Shown here: piece by piece, positions 9,590 to 18,833 of the stretch
How positions within the stretch are numbered: the first letter of the stretch is position 1
Layout: each line of letters begins with the position of its first letter
NCBI RefSeq assembly: GCF_013408745.1
Contig: NZ_JACCBJ010000001.1
Location: 930,001-994,000, forward strand
Direction: 5' to 3'
Length of the DNA stretch: 64,000 nucleotides
DNA from: Leifsonia soli
Lineage (GTDB): Bacteria > Actinomycetota > Actinomycetes > Actinomycetales > Microbacteriaceae
Translations under genes and position numbers: made by a program
Notes under the pieces: generated by a model
What the model saw: only the letters and a program-made list of their open reading frames with translations
The model's database searches: none
Told to the model about the DNA's origin: nothing

Positions 9590-10561
9590 ATGACGATGAC
9601 CCCCGAGCAGGCAAGCTGGTTCTCCGGAGTCTTCGATCGTCTCGTCGGGAACATCGACCGGGTCCTGCTGGGCAAGACCCACGTGATCCGGCTTGCCCTG
9701 ACCGCGCTGTTCAGCGAGGGCCACCTCCTCCTGGAGGACTTCCCGGGGACGGGCAAGACCTCGCTCGCGCGCGCGATCGCCGAGAGCGTGCGCGGGACGA
9801 CCAACCGCGTCCAGTTCACTCCCGACCTGCTGCCGGGCGACATCACCGGCGTCAACATCTACGACCAGCGGAGCGGCGCCTTCGAGTTCCACCGCGGCCC
9901 GGTCTTCGCCAACATCGTCCTCGCCGACGAGATCAACCGTGCGAGCCCCAAGACCCAGTCCGCTCTGCTCGAGGTCATGGAGGAGCAGCAGGTCACGGTC
10001 GACGGCGTGCGCCATTCGGTGGGTGCGCCGTTCATGGTGATCGCGACCCAGAACCCGATCGAGCAGGCGGGCACCTACCGGCTCCCGGAGGCGCAGCTCG
10101 ACCGCTTCCTGATGAAGGCGTCGATCGGCTACCCCGACCACGAGGCGACCCTGCGCATCCTGGAGGGGTCGGAGCGCCGCGCCCACGAGGTCGTCGTGCC
10201 GGAGGTGATCTCGGCCGCAACGGTGGTCGAGATGGCCACCATGGCCCGCGGCGTCCACGTCGACCCCACGATCAACGACTACGTGTCACGCCTGGTCGAG
10301 GCCAGCCGGACCGCCGACGAGATCAGGCTCGGCGTGAGCGTTCGCGGGGCGCTCGCCCTGCTGCGCGCCGCCAAGACCATGGCCGCCGCATCCGGTCGCT
10401 ACTACGTCACCCCGGACGACGTGAAAGCTCTTGCAGAGCCCGTGCTCGCCCACCGCCTCGTGCTCGACCCGGAGGCCGAGTTCGAGGGCGTCAGCGCCTC
10501 GAGCCTCATCGGGCAGCTGTTGATCGAGACCCCGCCGCCGAGCGATCGGGCCGCCGTGTGA
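9590..10561 (+). CDS. MoxR-family AAA+ ATPase
   Basis: 323 residues from the ATG at 9590, chosen because AAAGAGG lies 7 nt upstream and an upstream ATG at 9515 has no such site. Walker A FPGTGKTSLA, Walker B IVLADEINRA and the MoxR sensor region NPIEQAGTYRLPEAQLDRF are all present. MoxR ATPases are chaperones that work with von Willebrand or DUF58 partners to activate or assemble target complexes; the partner is encoded immediately downstream with a 4-bp overlap. Its role with the surface protein and transglutaminase-like protein is inferred from conserved linkage only. Confidence 0.95.
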   Translation: MTMTPEQASWFSGVFDRLVGNIDRVLLGKTHVIRLALTALFSEGHLLLEDFPGTGKTSLARAIAESVRGTTNRVQFTPDLLPGDITGVNIYDQRSGAFEFHRGPVFANIVLADEINRASPKTQSALLEVMEEQQVTVDGVRHSVGAPFMVIATQNPIEQAGTYRLPEAQLDRFLMKASIGYPDHEATLRILEGSERRAHEVVVPEVISAATVVEMATMARGVHVDPTINDYVSRLVEASRTADEIRLGVSVRGALALLRAAKTMAAASGRYYVTPDDVKALAEPVLAHRLVLDPEAEFEGVSASSLIGQLLIETPPPSDRAAV

Positions 10562-11898
10562 CCACCGTCACCCGTTCGCAGACCGAGCTCACCAACGCGC
10601 GCGCCCGCATCGTCGGCGAGCGCGATGGCGTCCTGGCCGACGCGATCGTGTGGGTCGTCCGCACCTCGGGGACGGCCGCGCGCGCGGTCGCGACCGTCGC
10701 CCGGCGCATCAGCGCCGTCGTCACCGCGCTCGGCTGGTCGATGCTGCTGCTGGCAGCTCTCGCGCTGACCGTGGGATACGTCTTCGGCTGGGTCGAGGCG
10801 GTGGTGGCCGGGTGGACCGCCCTCGTGCTCCTCGTGGTGGCGTCCGGCTATCTCATCGGCCGCACCGCCTACGATGTCGGCCTCTCGCTTCCGGCCAACC
10901 GGGTCGTCGTAGGGGACAGGGCCCCCGGCGAGGTGGCGGTGCGCAACACCCTCCGCCGCGGGCTTCCCGGCGTGCGGGTCGAGGTGCCCGTCGGTCAGGG
11001 GCTCGCCGAGTTCGCCGCGCCGCCGCTCGCTGCGGGCGAGGAGCACTCGGACGTGTTCGTCGTGCCGACCACCCGGCGCGGCATCGTGCCGATCGGACCG
11101 GTCCGGACGGTCCGCGCCGACCCGATCGGGCTGCTCCGCCGCGAGGTCGTCTGGGCGGACTCGCTCGACCTGTTCGTGCATCCCCGCACCATCGCCATCC
11201 CCAGCATGAGCACTGGGTTCGTCCGCGACCTCGAGGGATCTCCGACCCGCGACCTGACGGCCAGCGACATCGCCTTCCACGCGCTCCGCGAGTACGTCCC
11301 CGGCGACGAGCGGCGCTACATCCACTGGAAGTCGACCGCGAAGACCGGCAGCTACATGGTCCGCCAGTTCGAGGAGACCCGGAGGAGCCACCTGCTGGTG
11401 GCGCTCAGCCTGTCGGCGGCCGACTACGCCACCGAGGAGGAGTTCGAGCTGGCCGTGAGCGTCGCCGGGTCGCTCGGCGTCCGCGCCATGCAGGACTCCC
11501 GAACGGTCTCGGTCGTCGCCAGCGCGGAGACGCCCGACTTCGCCAAGCGTGTCGTGTTCAGCGCCCGACGCCTCAGCACGGTGAACCGAGGGCGGCTCCT
11601 CGACGATCTGGCGGGCGTCGAGACCGCGGTCTCGGCCCTGCGGCTTCCGGAGCTCGCGCAGGTGGCGTCCGACGGCGCGGCGGGCATCTCCATCGCGTTC
11701 CTCATCTGCGGTTCGACCCCGACGGCTGCGCAGCTGCGCGCCGCGGCCGGGCACTTCCCGCTCGGGGTGGACGTCGTCGCCATCGTCTGCGACGAGGGAG
11801 CCGTGCCGTCGATGCGCCGGGTCGCCGACCTCAGCGTGCTCACCATCGGCTACCTGGAGGACCTCCAGCGCAGCCTCGCCAAGAGACTGGCGCTCTGA
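10558..11898 (+). CDS. DUF58 membrane protein, MoxR partner
   Basis: 446 residues from a GTG at 10558 that overlaps the MoxR stop (GTGA). Two transmembrane helices lie at about residues 53-95. The conserved DUF58 signature around YVPGDERRYIHWKSTAKTG, with the following RQFEE, is intact at about residues 245-275. DUF58 proteins are usually co-transcribed with MoxR and with TgpA-type proteins and resemble a von Willebrand A fold. It overlaps the next gene by one base (TGATG arrangement), so the block moxR-DUF58-tgpA is a tight translational unit. Confidence 0.92.
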   Translation: MTTVTRSQTELTNARARIVGERDGVLADAIVWVVRTSGTAARAVATVARRISAVVTALGWSMLLLAALALTVGYVFGWVEAVVAGWTALVLLVVASGYLIGRTAYDVGLSLPANRVVVGDRAPGEVAVRNTLRRGLPGVRVEVPVGQGLAEFAAPPLAAGEEHSDVFVVPTTRRGIVPIGPVRTVRADPIGLLRREVVWADSLDLFVHPRTIAIPSMSTGFVRDLEGSPTRDLTASDIAFHALREYVPGDERRYIHWKSTAKTGSYMVRQFEETRRSHLLVALSLSAADYATEEEFELAVSVAGSLGVRAMQDSRTVSVVASAETPDFAKRVVFSARRLSTVNRGRLLDDLAGVETAVSALRLPELAQVASDGAAGISIAFLICGSTPTAAQLRAAAGHFPLGVDVVAIVCDEGAVPSMRRVADLSVLTIGYLEDLQRSLAKRLAL

Positions 11899-14207
11899 TG
11901 CCCGCCCGCCGCTCCGCCGCCTCGCTGATCGACGTCGCCTTCGCCGTCGTCGCCGTGGCGCTCGGCGCCTGGTCGTTCTGGCCGATCCACCAGTCGCCCG
12001 AGTTCGTCCTGATGCTGGTGGTGACCCTGCTGGCCGGCACGGCGGTGGCCGTGGCGGGATGGGCGTTCCGGCTGCCGAGCATCGCGGTCGCCGGGCTGAT
12101 CGCGCTGGTGTTCCTCGGGCTCGGGGTGCAGCTCGCGGTCCCGTCCGAATCGGCCGCGGGCGGGCTTCTGCCGGCGGGGCCGGGTTTCGTCGATCTGGTC
12201 CAGGGCACCTGGCTGAGCTGGAAGCAGCTGGTGACCATCAGCATCCCTGTCGGGTCGTACCAGGCGCTCCTGGTGCCGGCGTTCCTGCTGACACTGCTGG
12301 CCACCGTCCTGACGGTCACGATCGCGCTCCGGTCGTCGCGGCCGGAGCCGGCCGCCGTCCCGCCGGTGCTGCTGTTCGTCGCGGGCATCGTGCTGGGCTC
12401 TTCGACGTCATCCCTGCCGCTCCCGCTGCTGTTCGCCCTCTTCGTCGTGCTCCTCTCGTGGCTGATCCGCTTCCGGCTGCGGCGCAGGGCGGCATCCCTC
12501 CGCACGCTGCGGGAGCAGAGCGGCCTGCTCGTCGAGACGCGGCGTGAGCGGCGCTCGACAGCCCTGCTGACGACGGCGGGCGCGACGGTGATGCTGCTCA
12601 CGGCGGCCGCGGCGGGGATCGCAGCGGCCGCGCTGATCCCGCCGGCCGGCGCGCGGCAGGTCGCGCGCACCGCGGTCGAGCAACCGTTCGACCCGCGGGA
12701 GTACCCCAGCCCGCTGAGTGGATTCCGCTCCTACCTCGAGCCGGCGCGCGCCGACCGGGCCATGCTGACCGTCACGGGGCTCCCGGCCGACCGTCGGCTG
12801 CGGATCGCGACGCTCGACACCTACGACGGCGTCACCTACGCGGTGGGCAGCGGAGACGAGACCAGCGCATCCGGCTCGTTCACGCGCGTGCCGTACCGCA
12901 TCGACCAGAGTGCGACCACGGGCAAGCGGACGACGACGAGTGTGGTGGTCCGCGACTACCGCGGCCCGTGGCTTCCCGGGAGCGGACAGCTGGAGCAGGT
13001 GCGCTTCAGCGGGGTGGACGCCCAGCGGCTCGCCGGAGCGTTCTTCTACAACGACGTGACCGGCACGGGCGCCGTCACCACGGCCCTCCGCAGCGGCGAC
13101 ATGTACACCGAGGAGACGGTCGTCAAACCGCAGCTGAAGCCCGACCAGCTGGAGAAGGTGCAACCGGGGACGGACTCCGTGCCGCGCCCCCGCGTCATCC
13201 CGGACGAGCTGGCGTCCGTGCTGCAGAAGTACACCTCCGGTGTCAGCGGCGCCGGGCCGAAGCTCGCGGCGGCGCTGCGCGGCCTCGCCCAGGACGGCTA
13301 TATCAGCCACGGCATCGGCGCGGACGAGCCCGCCAGCCGGTCGGGGCACGGCGCCGACCGGATCACCGAGCTGCTGACCGACGTCCCCATGCTCGGCGAC
13401 CAGGAGCAGTACGCGGTCACCGCAGCGCTCATGGCCCGGCAGCTCGGCTTCCCCGCGCGAGTGGTCGTCGGATTCGTGGCGCCGGCGGACACCACCGGTC
13501 CGAACCTGACCTTCGTCGGCTCCGACATCTCCGCCTGGATCGAGGTGCAGACCACCTCCGGCTGGGTGACCGTCGATCCGACGCCTCCACTGCGTCCCGT
13601 CCCGCCGAAGCAGCCGGACCAGCCCACCCAGATCTCCCGGCCGCAGACCAACATCCAGCCCCCGGTCGACGAGAACCCGCAGCGCAACGACGAGCCCCCG
13701 CAGGCGCAGGTCGACCCCTCCGACCAGCCGCAGCCGAACCCCGTGCTCGAGACGCTGCTCGCCGTCCTGGCGGTCGTGGGATGGACGCTGCTTGTCCTCG
13801 CACTCGTCGCCTCGCCGTTCCTGGCCGTCCTCGCCGCGAAATGGCGTCGCCGCGCGCTGCGCCGATCGGCGCCGACCGCGCGGGAGCGCATCGTCGGCGG
13901 CTGGCGGGAGTTCGCCGATGCGGCCGTCGACCACGGCTACGAGCCGCAGCCCGCCGCGACGCGGGTGGAGTTCGCCGACACCATCGGCGGATCGCGCGCC
14001 GGCGCGCTCGCCAAGGTCGCTGACCGCGCCACGTTCAGCGGCGTCGCTCCGACCCCCGCGGAGGCAGAGACGGTCTGGAAGGCGGTCGACGAGCTCCGCT
14101 CGCAGCTCGCGAAGCGCGACACGCGCTGGAAGCGGCTGCTCGCTGCCGTCTCGCTGCGGTCGCTCGGCTACCGTGGGAGACGGAACCGGAAGGGGCGGGA
14201 ACGATGA
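11898..14207 (+). CDS. TgpA-like transglutaminase-fold membrane protein, catalytic Cys and His replaced
   Basis: 769 residues. About six N-terminal transmembrane helices are followed by an extracellular transglutaminase-like core, a Pro-rich linker, a final helix (about residues 615-645) and a cytoplasmic tail. The core aligns well with the family (ALMARQLGFPARVVVGF), but the residue expected to be the nucleophilic Cys in the G-x-C-x-Q-[FY]-A motif is Gln502 (GDQEQYA), and the His expected before AWxEV is Ser545 (DISAWIEV). Only the Asp (Asp560, VDPTP) remains. It is therefore probably not a Cys-protease or transglutaminase, but a binding or structural paralogue. Both the fold call and cluster context are strong; the loss of activity is inferred from the sequence. 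Confidence 0.9.
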   Translation: MPARRSAASLIDVAFAVVAVALGAWSFWPIHQSPEFVLMLVVTLLAGTAVAVAGWAFRLPSIAVAGLIALVFLGLGVQLAVPSESAAGGLLPAGPGFVDLVQGTWLSWKQLVTISIPVGSYQALLVPAFLLTLLATVLTVTIALRSSRPEPAAVPPVLLFVAGIVLGSSTSSLPLPLLFALFVVLLSWLIRFRLRRRAASLRTLREQSGLLVETRRERRSTALLTTAGATVMLLTAAAAGIAAAALIPPAGARQVARTAVEQPFDPREYPSPLSGFRSYLEPARADRAMLTVTGLPADRRLRIATLDTYDGVTYAVGSGDETSASGSFTRVPYRIDQSATTGKRTTTSVVVRDYRGPWLPGSGQLEQVRFSGVDAQRLAGAFFYNDVTGTGAVTTALRSGDMYTEETVVKPQLKPDQLEKVQPGTDSVPRPRVIPDELASVLQKYTSGVSGAGPKLAAALRGLAQDGYISHGIGADEPASRSGHGADRITELLTDVPMLGDQEQYAVTAALMARQLGFPARVVVGFVAPADTTGPNLTFVGSDISAWIEVQTTSGWVTVDPTPPLRPVPPKQPDQPTQISRPQTNIQPPVDENPQRNDEPPQAQVDPSDQPQPNPVLETLLAVLAVVGWTLLVLALVASPFLAVLAAKWRRRALRRSAPTARERIVGGWREFADAAVDHGYEPQPAATRVEFADTIGGSRAGALAKVADRATFSGVAPTPAEAETVWKAVDELRSQLAKRDTRWKRLLAAVSLRSLGYRGRRNRKGRER

Positions 14208-14812
14208 ACTGTCGGGTGTGCGGAGCAGAGCTGGCCGAAGGCACGCTGTTCTGTCCGCTGTGCGGCAGCTCGGTCACCTCGTCACGGCTGCGTGCTCCGG
14301 AAGTCGCGGACCCGCGGCCATCGGACACCTCGATCATCTCCGACCGCCTCGCCGAGCCGCGGCCCGCTCCCGCGGTCGCCGGACGGTTCCCGGAGGACGT
14401 CCTCCTCGATGAGGACGGCCTGCCGCCGACCCAGGCGATGACGATCGTGCCGGTCGAGGAGGCGCCGCCCGTCCACCCGCCGGCGCACCGGACGTATACG
14501 CTCAGCTTCTCCACCGGCGACGTCGTCGAGGTGTCCGGCTCCGGGCTCATCGGCCGGCGTCCGATCACGCAGCCGGGGGAGCACATCGACCAGCTCGTCG
14601 TCGTCTCGGACCCCGGCCGCAGCGTCTCCAAGACGCACCTCGAGTTCGGCCTCGAGGGCGACGAGCTGTGGATCTGCGATCGCTACTCCGGAAACGGCAC
14701 GGTCGCGCATCCGCTCGGCGGTGTGGCGCGCCAGTGCGAGGCCGGCCGTCGCTACCGCGTCACCCGCGGAACCCGCGTCGAGATCGGCGACCACTGGTTC
14801 GACGTCTCCTGA
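14204..14812 (+). CDS. Zinc-ribbon FHA domain protein
   Basis: 202 residues; the ATG at 14204 overlaps the previous stop by 4 bp. The N-terminus has a CxxC-x12-CxxC zinc ribbon (CRVCGAE and FCPLCGS), then a low-complexity linker with threonines, then an FHA domain at about residues 100-200 (LIGRRPIT, SVSKTHLEF, DRYSGNGT). In FHA domains the canonical SxxH and TNGT segments bind phosphothreonine; here the second is SGNGT, close to consensus. It ends the cluster and is likely a phospho-dependent partner of the kinase. The transcription unit ends at the palindrome at 14846. Confidence 0.88.
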   Translation: MNCRVCGAELAEGTLFCPLCGSSVTSSRLRAPEVADPRPSDTSIISDRLAEPRPAPAVAGRFPEDVLLDEDGLPPTQAMTIVPVEEAPPVHPPAHRTYTLSFSTGDVVEVSGSGLIGRRPITQPGEHIDQLVVVSDPGRSVSKTHLEFGLEGDELWICDRYSGNGTVAHPLGGVARQCEAGRRYRVTRGTRVEIGDHWFDVS

Positions 14813-14845
14813 CCTCGTCCGCCCCGCCCCGCCCCTCTCCGTCCA

Positions 14846-14911
14846 CCGTCGAGTACGCAAAAACTGCACGTCTCCCCATGGGAATCCGTGCAGTTTTTGC
14901 GTACTCGACGG
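14846..14911. terminator. Long palindrome, dispersed-repeat family, convergent junction 1
   Basis: Two perfect 25-nt arms (14846-14870 and 14887-14911) flank a 16-nt loop. The arms begin CCGTCGAGTACGCAAAAACT and contain A5/T5 runs, so either strand gives a strong hairpin. It sits between the convergent FHA and ald genes and is near-identical in its arms to the element at 20610-20683. Confidence 0.85.
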
Positions 14912-14917
14912 CGGGGG

Positions 14918-16033
14918 TCAGGCGAGGGCGTCCGCGATCGAGCTCGCGTCGAGGTCGTGCGCGGAGGCGACGCCCTCGTTCGTGACCTTCCCGGCGTGGA
15001 CGTTGAGGCCGAGCGCGAGGGACGCGTCCGCCCGCAGGGCCTCCTGCCAGCCGCGGTTCGCGATGGCGCGGGCGTAGGGGAGCGTCGCGTTGGTCAGCGC
15101 GTACGTGGAGGTGTGGGGGACCGCACCCGGCATGTTCGCAACGCAGTAGAACAGCGACTGGTGCACGGTGAAGGTGGGATCGGCGTGCGTGGTGGGGTGG
15201 GAGTCCTCGAAGCAGCCGCCCTGGTCGACGGCGATGTCCACGAGCACGCTGCCCGCCTTCATCCGCGACACCATCTCGTTGGTGACGAGCTTCGGCGCCT
15301 TCGCCCCGGGCACCAGCACGGAGCCGATCACGAGATCCGAGGCGACGACCGCCTTGTCGATCTCGAAGCTGTTCGAGGCGATGGTTTTGATCCGGCCGGC
15401 GTACAGGGCGTCGAGTTCGCGCAGGCGCTGGATGTTGGTGTCGAGCACCGTGACCTCCGCGCCGAGGCCGACGGCGACCGAGATGGCGTTCGTGCCGGCG
15501 ACGCCGCCGCCCAGGACGGTCACGACGGCCGGGTGCGTGCCGGGGACACCGGGGACGAGGAGGCCGGGGCCGCCGTTCGGCTTGAGCATCGTGTTCGCGC
15601 CGACGATGGGTGCGAGCCGGCCGGCGACCTCGCTCATCGGGGCGAGCAGGGGGAGCGCGCGGGTCGGCAGCTGCACCGTCTCGTACGCGATGGCGGTCAC
15701 GCCGCCGTCGATCAGCGCCCGGGTGAGCGCTTCGTCCGCCGCGAGGTGCAGGTAGGTGAAGAGCACGAGGCCCGGGCGGAAGTAGCCGTACTCGCTCTCG
15801 ATCGGCTCCTTGACCTTGAGGATGAGGTCGCCGGCCGCCCAAGTGGCCGCGGCATCCGGGACGATGGTCGCGCCGGCTCCGGCGTACAGCTCATCCGGGA
15901 TCGACGACCCGACGCCCGCGCCGGATTCGACGAAGACCTCGTGACCGGCGCCGACCAGGTCGTGCACACCGGCCGGCGTGATCGCCACCCGGAACTCGTT
16001 GTTCTTGATCTCGCGGGGGATCGCGACCTTCAT
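14918..16033 (-). CDS. ald: Alanine dehydrogenase
   Basis: 371 residues, the standard length. It catalyses NAD-dependent deamination of L-alanine to pyruvate and ammonia, or the reverse. The N-terminus MKVAIPREIKNNEFRVAITP is typical of alanine dehydrogenase, and the Rossmann glycine motif VLGGGVAGTNA is at about residue 172. The ATG at 16033 is preceded by GAAGGAG (plus-strand 16038-16044). A likely -10, TATGGT on the minus strand (16072-16077), gives a short leader. The gene stands alone between two transcription units and could feed pyruvate from alanine or balance NADH under low oxygen. Confidence 0.97.
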   Translation of the reverse strand: MKVAIPREIKNNEFRVAITPAGVHDLVGAGHEVFVESGAGVGSSIPDELYAGAGATIVPDAAATWAAGDLILKVKEPIESEYGYFRPGLVLFTYLHLAADEALTRALIDGGVTAIAYETVQLPTRALPLLAPMSEVAGRLAPIVGANTMLKPNGGPGLLVPGVPGTHPAVVTVLGGGVAGTNAISVAVGLGAEVTVLDTNIQRLRELDALYAGRIKTIASNSFEIDKAVVASDLVIGSVLVPGAKAPKLVTNEMVSRMKAGSVLVDIAVDQGGCFEDSHPTTHADPTFTVHQSLFYCVANMPGAVPHTSTYALTNATLPYARAIANRGWQEALRADASLALGLNVHAGKVTNEGVASAHDLDASSIADALA

Positions 16034-16419
16034 GGGGCTCCTTCGACACTTCGACGTGGTGGTTCGCTCTCACCATAGCGGGGTTCACGGAGGATTTCGA
16101 CTGAATTCTGGATGAAGGAGTGCTGATTTCGCGGACAGGAGCCGTCCTCGCAGACGGTTTCCGCAGCGGGCGCGCAGCGGCGGTGGTCGACGATGCCCGC
16201 TCGAGGCGGCAGACCGCCCCGTCTGCGGTTTCCCGGGCGATTCGACCGATCCGACACGGATTTCGTAAAGATTGTGTTTCCGAATGGATGATCCGGCCAC
16301 TTTCTGATGCGGATCGCAACGGTTGTGTGCCAGGATCGGGTCCACCGCGACGGCACATCGGTGTGCCGCCGAAACGCCGTCGCCCGTGGTCCGAGTTCGA
16401 TCCCCCAAGGAGCACTCCA
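16034..16419. promoter_or_regulatory. Divergent intergenic region between ald and potD
   Basis: 386 bp without a supported gene. It carries the ald promoter side (minus-strand TATGGT at 16072-16077 and the ald ribosome site) and the potD leader (AAGGAG at 16407-16412). Base composition is locally lower in GC around 16090-16130 and 16255-16310, as expected of promoter DNA. No clear tandem operator was found. The open frame running through it in phase with potD has no start context and looks like the usual GC-driven open frame. Confidence 0.5.
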
Positions 16420-17634
16420 GTGAAACCGAGCAACCTTCCGCAAGACCCGAAGATCCGCCAGCTCGTGCAATCGGCCCGTGCGTCGCAGCTCACGCGGCGC
16501 GGCCTCCTCGCCGGTGCGGGAGCCGGCGCGACGGCCCTCGCCCTCGCCGCCTGCTCCACGGGCGGAGGGAAGAGCAAGCCGACCCCGGCCAAGGACCAGT
16601 CGGCGACCGACAAGTCGCTCACCTGGGCGAACTGGCAGGCCTACCTCGACCAGGACGACGCGGGCAAATACCCGACGCTTGAGGCGTTCGAGAAGCAGAG
16701 CGGCCTCAAGGTCAAGTACGACGTGGCCGTCGACGACAACAACACCTACTACGCGAAGGTGAAGGACCAGCTCGCCCTCGGCAAGGACATCGGCGCCGAC
16801 ACCGTCTGTCTCACCGACTGGATGATCGCGCGGTGGATCCGCCTCGGCTACGTCCAGACGTTCGACGAGTCCGCGATCCCCAACAAGAAGAACCTGGTGT
16901 CGAACCTCCAGAATGTCGACTTCGACCCGGGACGCAAGAAGTCGCTCCCGTGGCAGAGCGGGTTCGCCGGCATCTGCTGGAACAAGGAGAAGCTCCCGGG
17001 CGGTCTGAAGTCGGTCGACGACCTCTGGAAGCCCGAGCTCAAGGGCAAGGTCGGCGTGCTCAGCGAGATGCGCGACACGATGGGCCTCATCCTCATGCAG
17101 CAGGGCGTCGACATCTCCAAGGACTTCAGCGACGCGGAGTTCGAGAAGGGCATCGAGAAGATCACCAAGGAGGTCAGCGACGGCCAGATCCGCAACATCA
17201 AGGGCAACTCGTACCTCAACGACCTCAAGTCGGGCGACACGCTCGCCGCGATCTGCTGGTCGGGCGACATCACCCAGCTGAACGCCGAGGCGGGCGACAA
17301 CTGGGAGTTCGCCATCCCCGAGGCCGGCGGCACCCTGTGGAGCGACAACTTCGTCATCCCGATCGGCTCGTCGCAGAAGGCCAACGCCGAGAAGCTGATC
17401 GACTACTACTACCAGCCCGAGGTCGCCGCCGAGGTCGCCGCCTGGGTGAACTACATCACCCCGGTCGAGGGCGCAAAGGCGGAGGCCGCCAAGATCGACC
17501 CGAAGCTCGCGGAGAACCAGCTGATCTTCCCCGACGAGCAGACCCTGTCGAAGGTGAAGATCTTCCGGTCGCTGACCCCGGCCGAGGAGCAGAAGTACCA
17601 GGCGGCGTTCCAGAAAGTGATCCTGGGGGCCTGA
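16420..17634 (+). CDS. PotD-type polyamine-binding lipoprotein
   Basis: 404 residues from the GTG at 16420, 7 nt after AAGGAG. The N-terminus has a twin-arginine motif (TRRGLLAG), a hydrophobic core and a lipobox LAAC, indicating a Tat-exported lipoprotein. The mature part is a type-2 periplasmic binding protein fold of the spermidine/putrescine family (NWQAYLD near the N-terminus, then DNNTYYAKVKDQL). It captures polyamines outside the cell and passes them to the PotB/PotC permeases encoded downstream. One-base overlap (TGATG) with the ATPase gene. Substrate is inferred from family; other cations or amines are possible. Confidence 0.9.
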   Translation: MKPSNLPQDPKIRQLVQSARASQLTRRGLLAGAGAGATALALAACSTGGGKSKPTPAKDQSATDKSLTWANWQAYLDQDDAGKYPTLEAFEKQSGLKVKYDVAVDDNNTYYAKVKDQLALGKDIGADTVCLTDWMIARWIRLGYVQTFDESAIPNKKNLVSNLQNVDFDPGRKKSLPWQSGFAGICWNKEKLPGGLKSVDDLWKPELKGKVGVLSEMRDTMGLILMQQGVDISKDFSDAEFEKGIEKITKEVSDGQIRNIKGNSYLNDLKSGDTLAAICWSGDITQLNAEAGDNWEFAIPEAGGTLWSDNFVIPIGSSQKANAEKLIDYYYQPEVAAEVAAWVNYITPVEGAKAEAAKIDPKLAENQLIFPDEQTLSKVKIFRSLTPAEEQKYQAAFQKVILGA

Positions 17635-18833
17635 TGCCGAAGGGAGTGTTCGCCGAGTCCGGCGCCGACCTGCGCCTGGAGGGCATCAAGAAGAGGTTCC
17701 CCGGCTTCACCGCGATCGAGGAGCTCGACCTCACCATCCCGGCCGGTTCGTTCTTCGCTCTGCTCGGCCCGAGTGGATGCGGCAAGACGACGACCCTGCG
17801 CCTGGTCGCCGGCCTGGAGGAGCCGACCGAGGGGCGCATCCTCATCGGCGGTCAGGATGTGACGCGCACCAAGCCGTTCCAGCGGCCGGTGAACACCGTG
17901 TTCCAGAGCTACGCGCTGTTCCCGCACATGACCATCCTGGAGAACGTCGCGTTCGGGCTCCGGCGCCGTCGTATCGGCGACCCGGTGGCCAAGGCCCACG
18001 AGGCGCTCCGGCTGGTGGAGCTCGACCACCTGGCGGCCCGCCGCCCCGCACAGCTGTCCGGCGGTCAGCAGCAGCGGGTCGCGCTCGCCCGCGCCGTGGT
18101 GAACCGGCCGGCGCTGCTGCTGCTCGACGAACCGCTCGGCGCGCTCGACCTCAAGCTCCGCAGGCAGATGCAGCTGGAGCTGAAGTCCATCCAGACCGAG
18201 GTCGGCCTGACCTTCGTCCACGTCACGCACGACCAGGAGGAGGCCATGACGATGGCCGACACGGTCGCCGTGATGAACAAGGGCAGGATCGAGCAGATGG
18301 GGTCTCCCGAGATCCTCTACGAGCTGCCCGCGACGGTGTTCGTCGCCAACTTCCTCGGGCAGTCGAACCTGTTCGCCGGCCCCGTGCAGGAGTCGAGCGG
18401 CGAGACCATCGGCGTCGACGTCGGCGGGGAGCGCATCCAGGTGCCGACGTCGCGCGCCCAGCGCACCAGCGGCTACGTCACAGTCGGCGTGCGTCCCGAG
18501 AAGCTGACCCTGCACGAGACGCCGGAGACGATCCCGTCCGGCGCCAACCGCCTCGGCCCCGGCCGCGTCACCGACGTCTCGTTCAGCGGAGTGAGCACGC
18601 AGTACCTGGTGGAGGTGCCCGGCCTCGGGACGATCGTGGTGTTCGCGCAGAACACCACGAGCGGACCCGTCGCCTCGCTCGGCGCCGAGGTCTGGGTTGC
18701 GTGGGACGCCGGACACACCTTCGTGCTCGCCGACGAACCGCCTGCGGACGGCCGGTTCTCCGACGACGCCGACACCCAGGCGATCGCCGCGCAGGCGCGC
18801 GAGCGGATGCTGACGGAGCTGGAGGAGGCGTAG
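17634..18833 (+). CDS. potA: PotA-type ABC transporter ATP-binding protein
   Basis: 399 residues, longer than a minimal ATPase because of the C-terminal TOBE regulatory domain (about residues 265-365). Walker A GPSGCGKTTT, signature LSGGQQQRVAL and Walker B LLLLDEPLGALD are intact. The ATG overlaps the potD stop by one base. It energises polyamine uptake through PotB and PotC. The stop is followed directly by the potB ATG (TAGATG), so all four genes form one operon. Confidence 0.93.
   Translation: MPKGVFAESGADLRLEGIKKRFPGFTAIEELDLTIPAGSFFALLGPSGCGKTTTLRLVAGLEEPTEGRILIGGQDVTRTKPFQRPVNTVFQSYALFPHMTILENVAFGLRRRRIGDPVAKAHEALRLVELDHLAARRPAQLSGGQQQRVALARAVVNRPALLLLDEPLGALDLKLRRQMQLELKSIQTEVGLTFVHVTHDQEEAMTMADTVAVMNKGRIEQMGSPEILYELPATVFVANFLGQSNLFAGPVQESSGETIGVDVGGERIQVPTSRAQRTSGYVTVGVRPEKLTLHETPETIPSGANRLGPGRVTDVSFSGVSTQYLVEVPGLGTIVVFAQNTTSGPVASLGAEVWVAWDAGHTFVLADEPPADGRFSDDADTQAIAAQARERMLTELEEA

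Noticed and set aside
16120..16419. N-terminal extension of the PotD-type protein to 16120
   Set aside because: It would place a signal peptide in the middle of the protein and lacks a ribosome site; AAGGAG fits the GTG at 16420.
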